Shown here: piece after piece, positions 1 to 9,291 of the stretch
How the letters are laid out: each line of letters begins with the position of its first letter
Position numbering within the stretch: the stretch's first letter is position 1
DNA from: Leisingera daeponensis DSM 23529
GTDB lineage: Bacteria; Pseudomonadota; Alphaproteobacteria; Rhodobacterales; Rhodobacteraceae
Length of the DNA: 64,000 bases
Reading direction: 5' to 3'
NCBI RefSeq assembly: GCF_000473145.1
Contig: NZ_KI421500.1
Span: 3,851,262-3,915,261 of the forward strand
Program-made: the position numbers and the translations under genes
Notes under the pieces: generated by a model
The model's input: only the letters and a program-made list of their open reading frames with translations
What the model was told of the DNA's origin: nothing
Databases searched by the model: none

Positions 1-580
1 TTTCTCATCCTGATACCTTTTAATACTAAGCTGCACCCGGACGAGCTGCCCGGGACCTCACACTCTAGGCGGTACTATATTCGCTTATTTTCACGTATGG
101 ATTTATTATCTTGACGCATTTGATTAAGGAAAACTGAGTGCAGGGAGCGGCTGCCGGGATTTTACGTTAAGGACACGTTTGCCAAATGATATTTGCGAAC
201 CCGTTGCGTCTCGGGAGGCCGCGTAGCAGGCCGGAGGGGGAAGAAGCAGGGAATTTCGCGAAAATTATTTGCAGCTTGAGCTGCCTGTCCCGCTGTGATT
301 GGGGCCGCTGCAGCGGCCCAACGGCCCCGGGGCAGGGCGCGGCCGGGCCGCCGCAGGATCTTTGTGGCCCGGAGATAAGCCTGCAGCGCGTAGCGGCAGC
401 GGCATGAATATCCGCTGCCGCGGCCTTGCCGCGGAGCGCGTGCCATGGGCATCCCGAGGCAGTGATGCTCGGCCTGGCTTTGCGGGTGCGCAAGGCCATG
501 AAGGGCAGCAGGAGAGCGGCGGTATCCGGCCCGCAGGATAAGTCCTGCCCGCGCTTTCAGCTGAGGAATTTTGGCCGGGC

Positions 581-609
581 CAGAGGCCGGAACTGCGGTC
601 CGGCCTCTG
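581..609. terminator. Hairpin in the gene-free left end (1-679)
   Basis: The first 679 bases carry no ORF with convincing coding character. The one clear structure is a perfect 11-bp inverted repeat (581-591 against 599-609) with a 7-base loop, lying just downstream of the minus-strand chemotaxis receptor. It is followed by only a weak T run on either strand, so it could be a terminator or an mRNA-stabilising hairpin. The very GC-rich stretch at 300-460 shows nothing I can name. Confidence 0.4.
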
Positions 610-679
610 CTTTCAACACCGCTGCCTCAGGCTTGCCTGTGCGCGGCGGGCAGTGCCGCGGGCTGTGCGACCGCGAGGC

Positions 680-3040
680 TTAGAAATCTTCCCATTTCCC
701 TGCTCCGCCGGTGCCCGTTGCCATGGCCTGGCCGGCACTGTCTGCCGGCAGGCTGGGGTCATCGCACCAGCTGTCCTTTGGCGCCGCAGCAGCCTGTGCA
801 CTGGCCGGTTCCGGTCTTATGCGGCCGCCGCGGGGGGCATGCTGCCCCTCAATCGTGAAATGCGACACAAGTTCCGCCAGCTTGTTTGAATCGGTGTGCA
901 GCATATGGCCGGCGGCAGTGGCCTCTTCCACCATGGCCGCGTTCTGCTGGGTCACCTGGTCCAGCTGGGTGACGCCGGTGTTGATCTCAGCGAGCCCGGT
1001 CGACTGTTCCGCCGCGCCCTCAGCGATGCCGGAAACCAGCTGCGAGATATGGGTGACCCGTTTGACGATGCTTTGCAGCGCCTCGCCGGCCTTGCCGACC
1101 AGATCCACCCCCCGCTCTACCTGCTTGGAGCTGTCGCTGATCAGGGTCTTGATCTCCATCGCCGCGTCGGACGAGCGCTGCGCCAGCGCCCGGACTTCGC
1201 TCGCGACCACGGCAAAGCCCTTGCCGGCCTCGCCTGCCCGCGCTGCCTCGACGCCTGCGTTCAGGGCCAGCAGGTTGGTCTGGAAGGCGATATCGTCGAT
1301 CACAGAGATGATCTGGCTGATGTGGTTCGAGCTCTGCTCGATCTCCGTCATGGCGGTCACGGCGTTGCCGACCACGGAGCCGCTGGCCTCGGCTTCGGCC
1401 CGCGCCTCCTCCATGGTGGCTTCGACGCTGCGGGCGCCTTCGGCGGCGGATTTCACCGACGCGGTCAGCTCATCCAGCGCCGCCGCGGTCTGTTCCAGGG
1501 TCGCCGCCTGGCTCTCGGTGCGGTGCGAAAGGTCATCGGAGGCCTGGCTGATCTCTTCGGCGCCGTTGCGGATGCTGCGGGCCGCCTCGATCACCTGCTG
1601 CACGGTCTCTTTCAGGGTTTCCAGGGTCAGGTTGTAGTCGTGGCGCAGCTGTTCGTGATCCTTTGGAAAGGCCTCGGTGATCGGCTGCGAAAAATCCCCT
1701 GCGGACAGCCGCACGAGGCCGGCGCTCAAGCTTTCAACCACGAACTGCTGCTCCTGCTGCTGCTCGTTGCGGCGTTCTTCGGCGATGCGCGCCTGCTTCA
1801 GGTCGGCCTGCATCGACACCAGCGTTTTGCCGATCTTGCCGATTTCGTCGTTGCGCGCGGCCGCTTCGATGCGGGTGTCCAGGTCGCCTGCGGCAACAGC
1901 CTCCATATGCGTGCAGATCTTGTCGATCGGACGGGTGATCGACCGCGCAAACAGCCAGCCGAGGAAGGAGACAGCCGCAGCACAGGCAAGGGAGATCAGG
2001 AGCATGATCTGGCGCTGGCGGACCGCGGGCGCCAGAATTTCCTCCCGGTCCAGCTCGGCAACGATTGCCCAGTTCAGGTCGCGGTATCTGAATGGCCCGG
2101 TGACGGCTGCAACCGTGCGGCCGTCCGGCTTTTGCACGGCTGGGTGGAACGAGACGGACCGTTCGTTCTCCGCAGCTGACGCGCTGCCCTCGGAACCGCC
2201 GCCGAAGGCGGTCTCGATGTAGGGCAGGTTCGGCAGTTCTTCCAGCACGCCGTGGCGGCCCTCGAGGCGGGATTGGGTGCGGGCCTTAAAATCGCCGCCG
2301 ATCAGGTAGACATCCAGGCTCTCCAGCTTGCCGCCGAAATTTGTTGTGATCTTCGCGATCTCGTCAATGGCCACCTGCAATGCAAACACACCGGAAAACC
2401 GGCCCGCGTCATCCACGATCCGGGTCGCCGCAAACGCGGCCGGGGCACCCGCACTGGGGTCGTACGTTTCGATATCCGAAAAATAGACCCGTCCGGGTTC
2501 GCCGGCTTCGGCCATCCGGAATGCCTTGGCCAAGCCTGTTTCGCGGTAGGGGCCCGTCACCATGTTGGTGGCGTAATCGCTTTCCTTGGTGACCGAAAAC
2601 ACCACGTCGCCTGCCGGGCTGAGCAGGAAGATGTCATAAAAGCCCATGCGCTCCATCACCTTCTGAAAGGCCGAATGAGTGCGCTTGAAATGAATGTCAT
2701 AGGGCGACGCGGCGGAGGCAAACATCGACAGGTTCTGCACCTCAGCCTGGCCTTCGCCGCTTCTGGTGGCCCAAGTCGCGGTCAGATCCTTCATTGAACC
2801 GGCCGTGGAGGGGACCGACGCGATCGTCAGAATGGCGGCTTCGATCCCTTCGAAATAGGATTGCAGAGCCAGCCCCCGGTCCTCCACCAGCGACTGCATG
2901 AACATTTCGCTGTTCTGGAGCACCCCGCGCCGGAAGTTGCTGGTGCTGACGGCTATCAGCACGGCTGTGAGCACAAGCGCAGTGCTGACGATCAGCAGCG
3001 GCAGCTTGTGGGCGAGTTTCATGGATCTCAGAATTTTCAA
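680..3040 (-). CDS. Methyl-accepting chemotaxis protein with C-terminal CheR/CheB-docking pentapeptide
   Basis: Transmembrane chemoreceptor, 786 aa. A first membrane segment (about residues 10-30) precedes a large periplasmic sensor region. A second segment (about 345-365) leads into a HAMP domain and the cytoplasmic signalling coiled coil. The highly conserved hairpin tip, containing the MCP motif [17 protein letters not shown], lies at about 583-617. The extreme C-terminus reads KWEDF, which resembles the NWETF-type tether that recruits CheR and CheB, so this is probably a major receptor able to assist methylation of others. The start is a TTG, chosen because a GGAGG Shine-Dalgarno sits 5 bases upstream; the nearest ATG, six codons later, is too far from it. 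The ligand cannot be read. No che operon adjoins it, so it works with a cluster elsewhere. Confidence 0.93.
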   Translation of the reverse strand: MKILRSMKLAHKLPLLIVSTALVLTAVLIAVSTSNFRRGVLQNSEMFMQSLVEDRGLALQSYFEGIEAAILTIASVPSTAGSMKDLTATWATRSGEGQAEVQNLSMFASAASPYDIHFKRTHSAFQKVMERMGFYDIFLLSPAGDVVFSVTKESDYATNMVTGPYRETGLAKAFRMAEAGEPGRVYFSDIETYDPSAGAPAAFAATRIVDDAGRFSGVFALQVAIDEIAKITTNFGGKLESLDVYLIGGDFKARTQSRLEGRHGVLEELPNLPYIETAFGGGSEGSASAAENERSVSFHPAVQKPDGRTVAAVTGPFRYRDLNWAIVAELDREEILAPAVRQRQIMLLISLACAAAVSFLGWLFARSITRPIDKICTHMEAVAAGDLDTRIEAAARNDEIGKIGKTLVSMQADLKQARIAEERRNEQQQEQQFVVESLSAGLVRLSAGDFSQPITEAFPKDHEQLRHDYNLTLETLKETVQQVIEAARSIRNGAEEISQASDDLSHRTESQAATLEQTAAALDELTASVKSAAEGARSVEATMEEARAEAEASGSVVGNAVTAMTEIEQSSNHISQIISVIDDIAFQTNLLALNAGVEAARAGEAGKGFAVVASEVRALAQRSSDAAMEIKTLISDSSKQVERGVDLVGKAGEALQSIVKRVTHISQLVSGIAEGAAEQSTGLAEINTGVTQLDQVTQQNAAMVEEATAAGHMLHTDSNKLAELVSHFTIEGQHAPRGGRIRPEPASAQAAAAPKDSWCDDPSLPADSAGQAMATGTGGAGKWEDF

Positions 3041-3638
3041 TTTGACCTCCAGCGGAGCGGCATCCAGCGGCGGTCGCCGGTCAGATGCCAGTGATGCGAT
3101 TTGTCACAATTTCAACGTCAGATAGATTTTTTATCGGTTAACGATCCTGCGCTTTTACGATAGGATTTCGATTTTCCTTCGCGTCACCTTGAGGTTGTGG
3201 CGGCTCTTTGCGCTGCTGTCTGGTCCCTGATGGCCTGGGCAAGCGCAGGCGCCCGGACGGTCTGGCTCTTAACGATTGCGGCGGCGCCGCGCACAGCGTT
3301 ACGGCGGAGCGCTGCCGGACCAGGAACGGATAAATCGTTAACGGGGCGGGCGGAGCGAATCGATTCCGCAATGGCAGCGCGGTGCCGGAAAACCGGTCTG
3401 GTAACACTGGATTTTCCCCCGTTTACGGGGATTTTCTGGATTATTGCCGGGGGTTTTCGGGTTTTTCTGGCAATGCGCAGGCGTTTTTTGCCATGGTTAA
3501 GCATCAATGAGCGTGGGATTAGGGAATTGTTAACGCTGCCGCAATCAGTCCATAAATTCGTCTATCGGATGCACTTTTGGGCCTCATTCCAGCCGCACGC
3601 CTGAATGACGATGGTTTTGTGGGAAGCTGGAGTGGGTC
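3041..3638. other. Intergenic region with recurrent GTTAAC-type sites
   Basis: This gap separates the divergent chemoreceptor and protease genes. It has no credible gene. TTAAC/GTTAAC words recur (near 3137, 3268, 3337 and 3529). They resemble half-sites of the alphaproteobacterial cell-cycle/motility regulator CtrA, but I see no properly spaced TTAA-N7-TTAA pair, so a regulatory role is only a suggestion. Confidence 0.3.
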
Positions 3639-4355
3639 ATGAGACTATTCATTGCTGCGATGGCGGCATGCCTGTCCCTGGGCATGCCCGTCGGCGCCGC
3701 TGCGCAGGATGCGCGGCCAGGCGCCACAACAACCCTTGAAGGGTGGGAGGCCGTCGGACGGCTGAACTTCGCAAACGGGAACATCTGCACCGGTGCGCTG
3801 GTGGCACCGGACCTGGTGCTGACGGCGGCGCATTGCCTGTTCGACCCGCGCACCGGGGTGCGGGTCGCCCCGTCGTCGGTCCGGTTCGAGGCCGGGCTGT
3901 CGGGGCGGCAGGTGGTGGCCCTGCGGCATGTGGTGAAGGCGGTGGTGCATCCGCAGTACCGCTACCGGCCTGCGGGCACGCATCAGATCGGCAGCGATCT
4001 GGCAGTGCTCAAGCTGGACCGGCCGATCAGCCGCAGCCGGATCCGGCCGCTGGCGGTGTCGCAGGACGCGGAGCGCGGCGATACCCTGGGAGTTCTGTCC
4101 TATACCCGCAGGCGCGCCTCCCAGCCGGGACTGGAGCGGTCCTGCAGCGTGCTGGCGCGGCAGAGCCGGACCCTGGTGCTGTCCTGCCTGGTGGATTTTG
4201 GCGCGTCCGGGTCGCCGGTGCTGGAGATGCGCCCCGGCCTGCCGCCGCGGCTGGTCTCGGTGATCTCTGCCAAGGCAGCGATGGGCAAGCGGCGTGTGAC
4301 GATCGGCACCGCGCTGGACGGATCGCTGCTTGACCTGATGCAGCGGGCGGGCTAG
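3639..4355 (+). CDS. Secreted trypsin-like serine protease
   Basis: A 238-aa exported chymotrypsin-fold (S1) peptidase. An N-terminal signal peptide with a hydrophobic core and an AAAQD-type cleavage region spans about the first 24 residues. The catalytic triad is visible: His65 in TAAHC, Asp120 in GSDLAVLKL, and Ser190 in FGASGSP, where the usual GDSG Asp is replaced by Ala189. The length fits a bare protease domain with no PDZ or anchoring domain, unlike the DegP/HtrA family. It should act in the periplasm or outside the cell; the substrate is unknown. It stands alone, convergent with the type I secretion operon 64 bases away. The chosen ATG follows a short GGAGTGGGT-like purine stretch. 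Confidence 0.85.
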   Translation: MRLFIAAMAACLSLGMPVGAAAQDARPGATTTLEGWEAVGRLNFANGNICTGALVAPDLVLTAAHCLFDPRTGVRVAPSSVRFEAGLSGRQVVALRHVVKAVVHPQYRYRPAGTHQIGSDLAVLKLDRPISRSRIRPLAVSQDAERGDTLGVLSYTRRRASQPGLERSCSVLARQSRTLVLSCLVDFGASGSPVLEMRPGLPPRLVSVISAKAAMGKRRVTIGTALDGSLLDLMQRAG

Positions 4356-4418
4356 CGGCCGCCGCCGGTTAGGGAAACAGCCGCAGGCCTGCTGCCGAAC
4401 TGCCAGGCGCTGGAAGCA

Positions 4419-5597
4419 TCAGGGCTCGCGCAGCGCGTCCCGGGATTTGTAGAGCGGTTTCAGCAGGTATTGAAGAACGGTCTTGGCGCCAGTCTGCAGC
4501 TCTGCCGTGGCCCGCATGCCGGGCCGGATCTCGATGGACTGCTGGCGTTCGGTGAAGCCGGATTTGTCGACCCGCACCGTCACCCGGTAGTAGGGCTCGG
4601 CGCGCGGGTTGCGCTCATCCTCGAAGGTGTCGGCTGAGACAAAATCCACCTTGCCGCGCAGCGAGCCGTAGATGGTGTAGTCATAGGCCGACAATTTGAT
4701 GGTGGCGTCCTGGCCGGGCTGCACGCTGGCAATATCCTCGGGCTTTACCCGTGCCTCCACAAACAGTTCCTCCCCCAGCGGGATAATCTCCAGGATCTCC
4801 TCGCCGGGACGGATCACGCCGCCGATGGTGGTCACCGCCAGGCTGTTGACGATGCCGGCCATGGGAGAGGTGATGATGGTGCGGTTCAGCTGGTCCACCG
4901 CCAGCCGCTGCTCCTGCCGCAGCGTGGTGAGGTCGCGCAGCGTCTGCGAATACTCCTCCGCCTGCTCAAGCTCGGCCTGGGTGCCGATCTCGTTGTACTT
5001 GGCGCGGGCGTCGGTGGCTGCCTTGCGCGCCTTGTTCACTTCTATCAGCGCGACGATCTTCTGCTTATAGAGCTGCTCCATATTGGCCAGTTCGCCGTTT
5101 AGCTGCTCCATGATCTGCCGGGCGCTGTCGCGGCGGCTGGTGAAGTCGGTCTGGCGGGCGGTCAGCAGACCGCGTTCCGAGGCCAGAATGCCGGGCGAGC
5201 GTTGCGCCAGCATCTCTGGCACGGAGAACTCAAAGGCGCCTTTCATCTGCGCCTCCAGCCGGAAACGCTTGATGTCCAGCGCGTCGATCTGGTTCTGCAG
5301 TTCGTCGGCGGCGGCGCGGAACTTGGTGTCCTGCAGCTTGGCCAGCACCTGGCCGGCGGTGACGATATCGCCCTGCCGCACATGCAGTTCCGCCAGGATA
5401 CCGCCCTCAAGGTTCTGCACGATCTGCGCCCGGGAGGAGGAGACCACCTGGCCCTCGCCGCGGACAATCTCATCGATGGAGGCGAAGGCGGCCCAGATCA
5501 GGAAGGTCAGAACAGCGGCCAGCGCCAGATAGATAATCCGGCTGGCGCTGCGCGGCGTTTCTGCGTTGCCGTAAGGATCGTGCAGAGCCATGGTCAT
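4419..5597 (-). CDS. Type I secretion membrane-fusion protein (HlyD family)
   Basis: Periplasmic adaptor of a type I secretion system, 392 aa. A short cytoplasmic tail is followed by one membrane helix (about residues 20-42), then lipoyl half-motifs (IVQNLEGGILAELHVRQGD is characteristic) flanking a long alpha-helical hairpin (about 90-230), and a C-terminal beta-barrel domain rich in the PGQDATIKLSAY type of motif. It bridges the inner-membrane ABC exporter and the TolC-like channel. It is the last gene of the minus-strand secretion operon and overlaps the ABC gene by 4 bases, so translation is probably coupled. The family assignment is firm. The cargo is inferred to be the adhesin encoded at the head of the same operon. 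Confidence 0.93.
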   Translation of the reverse strand: MTMALHDPYGNAETPRSASRIIYLALAAVLTFLIWAAFASIDEIVRGEGQVVSSSRAQIVQNLEGGILAELHVRQGDIVTAGQVLAKLQDTKFRAAADELQNQIDALDIKRFRLEAQMKGAFEFSVPEMLAQRSPGILASERGLLTARQTDFTSRRDSARQIMEQLNGELANMEQLYKQKIVALIEVNKARKAATDARAKYNEIGTQAELEQAEEYSQTLRDLTTLRQEQRLAVDQLNRTIITSPMAGIVNSLAVTTIGGVIRPGEEILEIIPLGEELFVEARVKPEDIASVQPGQDATIKLSAYDYTIYGSLRGKVDFVSADTFEDERNPRAEPYYRVTVRVDKSGFTERQQSIEIRPGMRATAELQTGAKTVLQYLLKPLYKSRDALREP

Positions 5598-7930
5598 TTG
5601 CCTTCTCCGGCGGCCAGATGCGCCAGAACCTGGTCGCGCGGGCCGTCCACCACCATCCGGCCCGATTGCAGGATCAGGGTGCGGTTGGTCAGCGACAGGA
5701 TCGGCATCCGGTGGGTGGCGATCACCGCGGTGCGGCCGTCCAGCCAGCTTTCCAGGCGGCTGACCAGGGTGCGCTCCAGCGTCTGGTCCAGCGCCGCGGT
5801 GGGTTCATCCAGCAGCACGACCGAGGGGTTTTGCAGCCACAGCCGCGCCCAGCCGATCGACTGGCGCTGGCCGATCGACAGGCCATGGCCGCCGTCGCTG
5901 ATCTCCAGGTCCAGGCCCTTGTGGTGGTTGCGCACATGGGCGCCGAGGCCCGCGAACTCCAGCGCTTCCATCAGGCGGTCGTCGTCGCGCTCCAGCTGGT
6001 TGAGGTTCAGGTTGTCGCGCAGGGAGCCGGCAAACAGCCGCACGTCCTGGCTGAGGTAGCCGATGTTCGCGCGCAGATCGCGCGGGTCGATCTGCGCCAT
6101 ATCTGTGCCGTCCAGCAGGATACGGCCGCGGTCCGGCGCATACAGGCCCGACAGCAGCTTCAGCAGGGTGGATTTGCCAGATCCGTTCACCCCCAGCACC
6201 GCAATCCGCTGGCCCGGGGTGATCGCGACTGCCTGCACGTCCACGGTCGGGGCGGCGTCGTCGTCGTAGCGGAACAGGATCTCGCGCAGCTCGAACCGGC
6301 CTTCGATCTTCTGGCGGCGCAGATAGGTGCGCTCCTGTTCCTTTTCCTGCGGTGCCTGGGCGATGGCGTCCAATCCCTCCAGCGCCGCCTTGACGTTGCT
6401 CCAGCGCGCCAGCGTGGCGGCGAACTGGGTCAGCGGCGCCAGCGTCCGGCTGGTCAGGATGCCGGTGGCGATGATGGTGCCGACGGTGAACTCGCCCGCA
6501 AAGACCAAGAGCGTGCCCAGCACCACCGCGGTAATATAGGTGGCCTGCTGCACGCCTTGCGACCAGTAGGTGAGGGCGCTGGACAGTTTGCGCTGCTCGG
6601 TCGCGGAATGCGACGACAGCGTGTTAAGCTCATCCCACAGCCGCAGCACGCGTTCCTCGCCGCGCTGGGTCTTCACGGTGTCCAGCTCTGTCACCACCTC
6701 ATGCAGCAGCCGCCCGGCCTTGGCATTTGCGCCTTGGGTCTGGCGGGTCAGCGCGATCATTTTCTTCTGCATGAAATAGGCAGGCAGCAGCATCAGGATG
6801 CCGCCTGCGACGATCACCCAGACCACCGGTCCGGCGATGGAGGCGACCAGCAGCAGGAACACCGCGATAAAGGGAATGTCGGCCAATGTTGAGATCGTGG
6901 AGGAGGTGAAGAACTCCCGCACCGAACTGAAATCCCGCATCGCGGCAAACAGGCCCGAAGGCGGCAGGGGCTTCTTGTCAGAGCGCATGCCGATCAGGCG
7001 GCGCATCAGGTTGTGCTGCACCGACAGCTCGATCTGACGGCCCGCCGCATCGGTCAGCCGGGCACGTGCCAGCTTCAGCATCGCCTCCAGCGCAATTGCG
7101 AGGAAGGCGCCAATCGCCAGAACCCACAGGGTTGCATGCGACTGATGCGGCACCACCCTGTCATAAACCTGAAGCGAGAACAGCGCGACAGAGACGGCGA
7201 GGATGTTCGCCACCAGCGACCCCAGCATGATCTCGCCCACCTGGCGGCGGTATTTCGGGAATTCGCTCCAGAACCAGTGGCCCGGGTCGATCTGCGGCGT
7301 GTGCCGTGCGGCCATCTGCTTGAGCGAGGGACGGGCCGACAGCACGGTGCCGGTGAAATAGGGGCTGAACTCGTCCAGCGGCACCTCGGTGCGGTTGTCC
7401 GCGCAGGAGGTGTCGTAAATCGTCAGAACATCCTCGGCCTGGCTCAGCACCAGCACGCACTGGCCGCCGGACATGATCGCCAGCGCAGGCCAAAGGGCGG
7501 GGGCAAGGAACTGTTTTTCCAGGATTTTCGGCTGCAGCCCTGAGGCCTGCACCGCCTTGGCCAGCGTGTGCAGCGACAGATCGCCCGGCGTTTCCTTCCA
7601 CAGGAAGGCGGCAACGTCGCTGATGGGCACGTCGCTGCCCTTCAGGGCGGCCAGGGTGGCAATCAGGCTGGCGCGGTGCTGGATGCGGGCCGCAGCGCCT
7701 TCCAGCAGCGAGCCGACTTCGGGCGGCGCGTCCTGCGGCTGAGGTTTGGGCCGGTTGTCCGTGCGCGGCTTGATCTGCGCCTTGGGACCGGGCGCCGGGG
7801 CAGGGGTGTTGGCTGGCTGAATGCCGCCTTGCGGCGCAACCTTCGGGCTGGAAACTGGCACCGCCCGCAGCACCGGCTTCTTGCCGGAGGCGGGCAGGGG
7901 GCTGGGGGGCTTTTGTGTCGTGTCCGTCAA
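5594..7930 (-). CDS. Type I secretion ABC permease/ATPase (LssB-like, degenerate C39 domain)
   Basis: A 778-aa exporter that powers secretion of the adhesin. The first about 75 residues are an unusual proline/alanine-rich extension. Next comes a C39-peptidase-like domain (about 80-215) in which I see no catalytic Cys, so it is probably a substrate-docking domain rather than a protease. Six membrane helices follow, and then the nucleotide-binding domain: Walker A GVNGSGKST at about 579-587, signature LSIGQRQ at about 682-688 (instead of LSGGQ), and Walker B VVLLDEPTAAL. It overlaps both its operon neighbours by 4 bases. The missing Cys and the family architecture match type I systems for RTX or giant adhesins. 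Confidence 0.93.
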   Translation of the reverse strand: MTDTTQKPPSPLPASGKKPVLRAVPVSSPKVAPQGGIQPANTPAPAPGPKAQIKPRTDNRPKPQPQDAPPEVGSLLEGAAARIQHRASLIATLAALKGSDVPISDVAAFLWKETPGDLSLHTLAKAVQASGLQPKILEKQFLAPALWPALAIMSGGQCVLVLSQAEDVLTIYDTSCADNRTEVPLDEFSPYFTGTVLSARPSLKQMAARHTPQIDPGHWFWSEFPKYRRQVGEIMLGSLVANILAVSVALFSLQVYDRVVPHQSHATLWVLAIGAFLAIALEAMLKLARARLTDAAGRQIELSVQHNLMRRLIGMRSDKKPLPPSGLFAAMRDFSSVREFFTSSTISTLADIPFIAVFLLLVASIAGPVVWVIVAGGILMLLPAYFMQKKMIALTRQTQGANAKAGRLLHEVVTELDTVKTQRGEERVLRLWDELNTLSSHSATEQRKLSSALTYWSQGVQQATYITAVVLGTLLVFAGEFTVGTIIATGILTSRTLAPLTQFAATLARWSNVKAALEGLDAIAQAPQEKEQERTYLRRQKIEGRFELREILFRYDDDAAPTVDVQAVAITPGQRIAVLGVNGSGKSTLLKLLSGLYAPDRGRILLDGTDMAQIDPRDLRANIGYLSQDVRLFAGSLRDNLNLNQLERDDDRLMEALEFAGLGAHVRNHHKGLDLEISDGGHGLSIGQRQSIGWARLWLQNPSVVLLDEPTAALDQTLERTLVSRLESWLDGRTAVIATHRMPILSLTNRTLILQSGRMVVDGPRDQVLAHLAAGEGK

Positions 7931-9243
7931 ATCTTGTCCCCATCGGCCAAAAGGCCCAGGTCGCGTGCCAGCTGCAGCTGGATCAGCACCACCTCGTATT
8001 TCGCGTCGATAAAGGCCTGCTCGCGGCGCACCAGCTCCTCATAGACCTGGATCACTTCCATCACCGGGCGCTGGCCCGCTTCGAACTGCTTCTGGAACAG
8101 CTCATAGGTTTCGCGGCTGCGGCGCACCAGCGCGGCGGTCTCGCCCTCCTGCCGCTGATAGGAGGCGATCTGCTGGACCTGCCGGCTGTAGGTGCGGCGC
8201 GCAGCTTCCTCGGCTTCACCGATCTGGCGCTTGGCGGCTTCCTTGGAGGCTTCCAGCGCCTGAAGCGCGGCCGGGGTGCCCAGACCCAGCGGCTGGCCGG
8301 TGCCCAGGGTCAGCCCGGCACCGGAGCCGTCTGTTGTCACGTTGCCCGCGGCTGAGATCTGCGGCAGCAGCCCTGCGCGGCCGGATTTGGCCTGGGCGAT
8401 GGTGCGGTCCGCTTCGGCGCTGGCCCTAAGCACGGACAGGAACTGCACCTGCTCCGGCGGCGTGCCAATGTCCAGATGCGCGGGCTTTTGCGGGAAGGAC
8501 TGGCCGGTCATCGCCTGCAGTTCCGCGCGGGCAGTGGCGGCCGCGTCGCGGGCGGTGGCCGTGGCAGTGCGGATGCCGCTGATCTTGCTGTCCACCACAT
8601 TGAGATCGGCACGGTCCGACACGCCGCCATCCACACGGCCCTGCACGATCCGGCGGAAGTCCTGCATCCGGCGCAGCGCCCGCTCGCCATAGGCTGCCTT
8701 CTCGTCGCCGCGCAGCGCGGCTGCATAAAGGCCGACGGCGGTCTCGACCCGGCCGTTCATGTCTTCAGACAGGCTGACCGCGGCCACCTCGACGTCGGCG
8801 GCAGCAAAGGCCCGTTCGGCCTTGCGGCGGCCGTTGTCAAACAGCACCTGCTCAATCAGCAGCCCTGCCACCAGATCGCCCAGGTCGGTCAGGCTGACCG
8901 AAGGCCCCAGCGTGGGAAGCCAGTTCTTGGAGGCCGCTTCGGCCCGAAGCTTGGCGCTGATCAGCTCAGCCTCGGCAGCGCGGGAAGAGGCGGCGATGGC
9001 AGCCGTGGCAACCTGCCCGTAGGCGCTGTCCCCGGCAAGCAGCGAGCGCCGCTCCATCAGTTGCCGGATCACCTCGGAGGAGGTTTCGCCGGATTGTGCG
9101 AAATTGCTGCGCGGGGCCGTGCCGGCCGTGGTTTCCGGGCCGCCGGACAGCGGTGACAGGGCGCAGGCCGACAGGCTGCACATCACTGCGATGGCGCAAA
9201 GAAAGCGTCCCGGTTGCATCCTGCCCCTTGCCCTTGTGTTCAA
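7927..9243 (-). CDS. TolC-family outer-membrane channel protein
   Basis: A 438-aa outer-membrane efflux/secretion channel. The N-terminus has a lipoprotein-like or signal-peptide segment (LCAIAVMCSLSACALSPLSG, with Cys in an SAC context). It is followed by two internally similar blocks of long amphipathic helices typical of OEP/TolC proteins. The C-terminal block contains the family-like ending in which the protein runs YEVVLIQLQLARDLGLL. It would complete the tripartite machine with the ABC and HlyD proteins encoded immediately downstream; it overlaps the ABC gene by 4 bases. The possible lipidation Cys suggests acylation, as in some OprM-like members. Confidence 0.9.
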   Translation of the reverse strand: MNTRARGRMQPGRFLCAIAVMCSLSACALSPLSGGPETTAGTAPRSNFAQSGETSSEVIRQLMERRSLLAGDSAYGQVATAAIAASSRAAEAELISAKLRAEAASKNWLPTLGPSVSLTDLGDLVAGLLIEQVLFDNGRRKAERAFAAADVEVAAVSLSEDMNGRVETAVGLYAAALRGDEKAAYGERALRRMQDFRRIVQGRVDGGVSDRADLNVVDSKISGIRTATATARDAAATARAELQAMTGQSFPQKPAHLDIGTPPEQVQFLSVLRASAEADRTIAQAKSGRAGLLPQISAAGNVTTDGSGAGLTLGTGQPLGLGTPAALQALEASKEAAKRQIGEAEEAARRTYSRQVQQIASYQRQEGETAALVRRSRETYELFQKQFEAGQRPVMEVIQVYEELVRREQAFIDAKYEVVLIQLQLARDLGLLADGDKI

Positions 9244-9259
9244 GGCTTTTGGTGTGTTG

Positions 9260-9285
9260 GGCCCGGCGGTAGGCGCCGCCGGGCC
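9260..9285. terminator. GC-rich hairpin between adhesin and TolC genes
   Basis: A perfect 10-bp stem (9260-9269 against 9276-9285) with a 6-base loop lies between the adhesin stop and the TolC start, with no T tail. Because the downstream secretion genes must also be expressed, it is more likely an attenuator or mRNA stabiliser that sets high adhesin and low exporter expression than a full terminator. Confidence 0.4.
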
Positions 9286-9291
9286 GGCCGT

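Noticed and set aside
896..2179. A 427-codon plus-strand frame
   Set aside because: It is a shadow of the chemoreceptor gene; the translation is Gly/Arg/His-rich without domain character.
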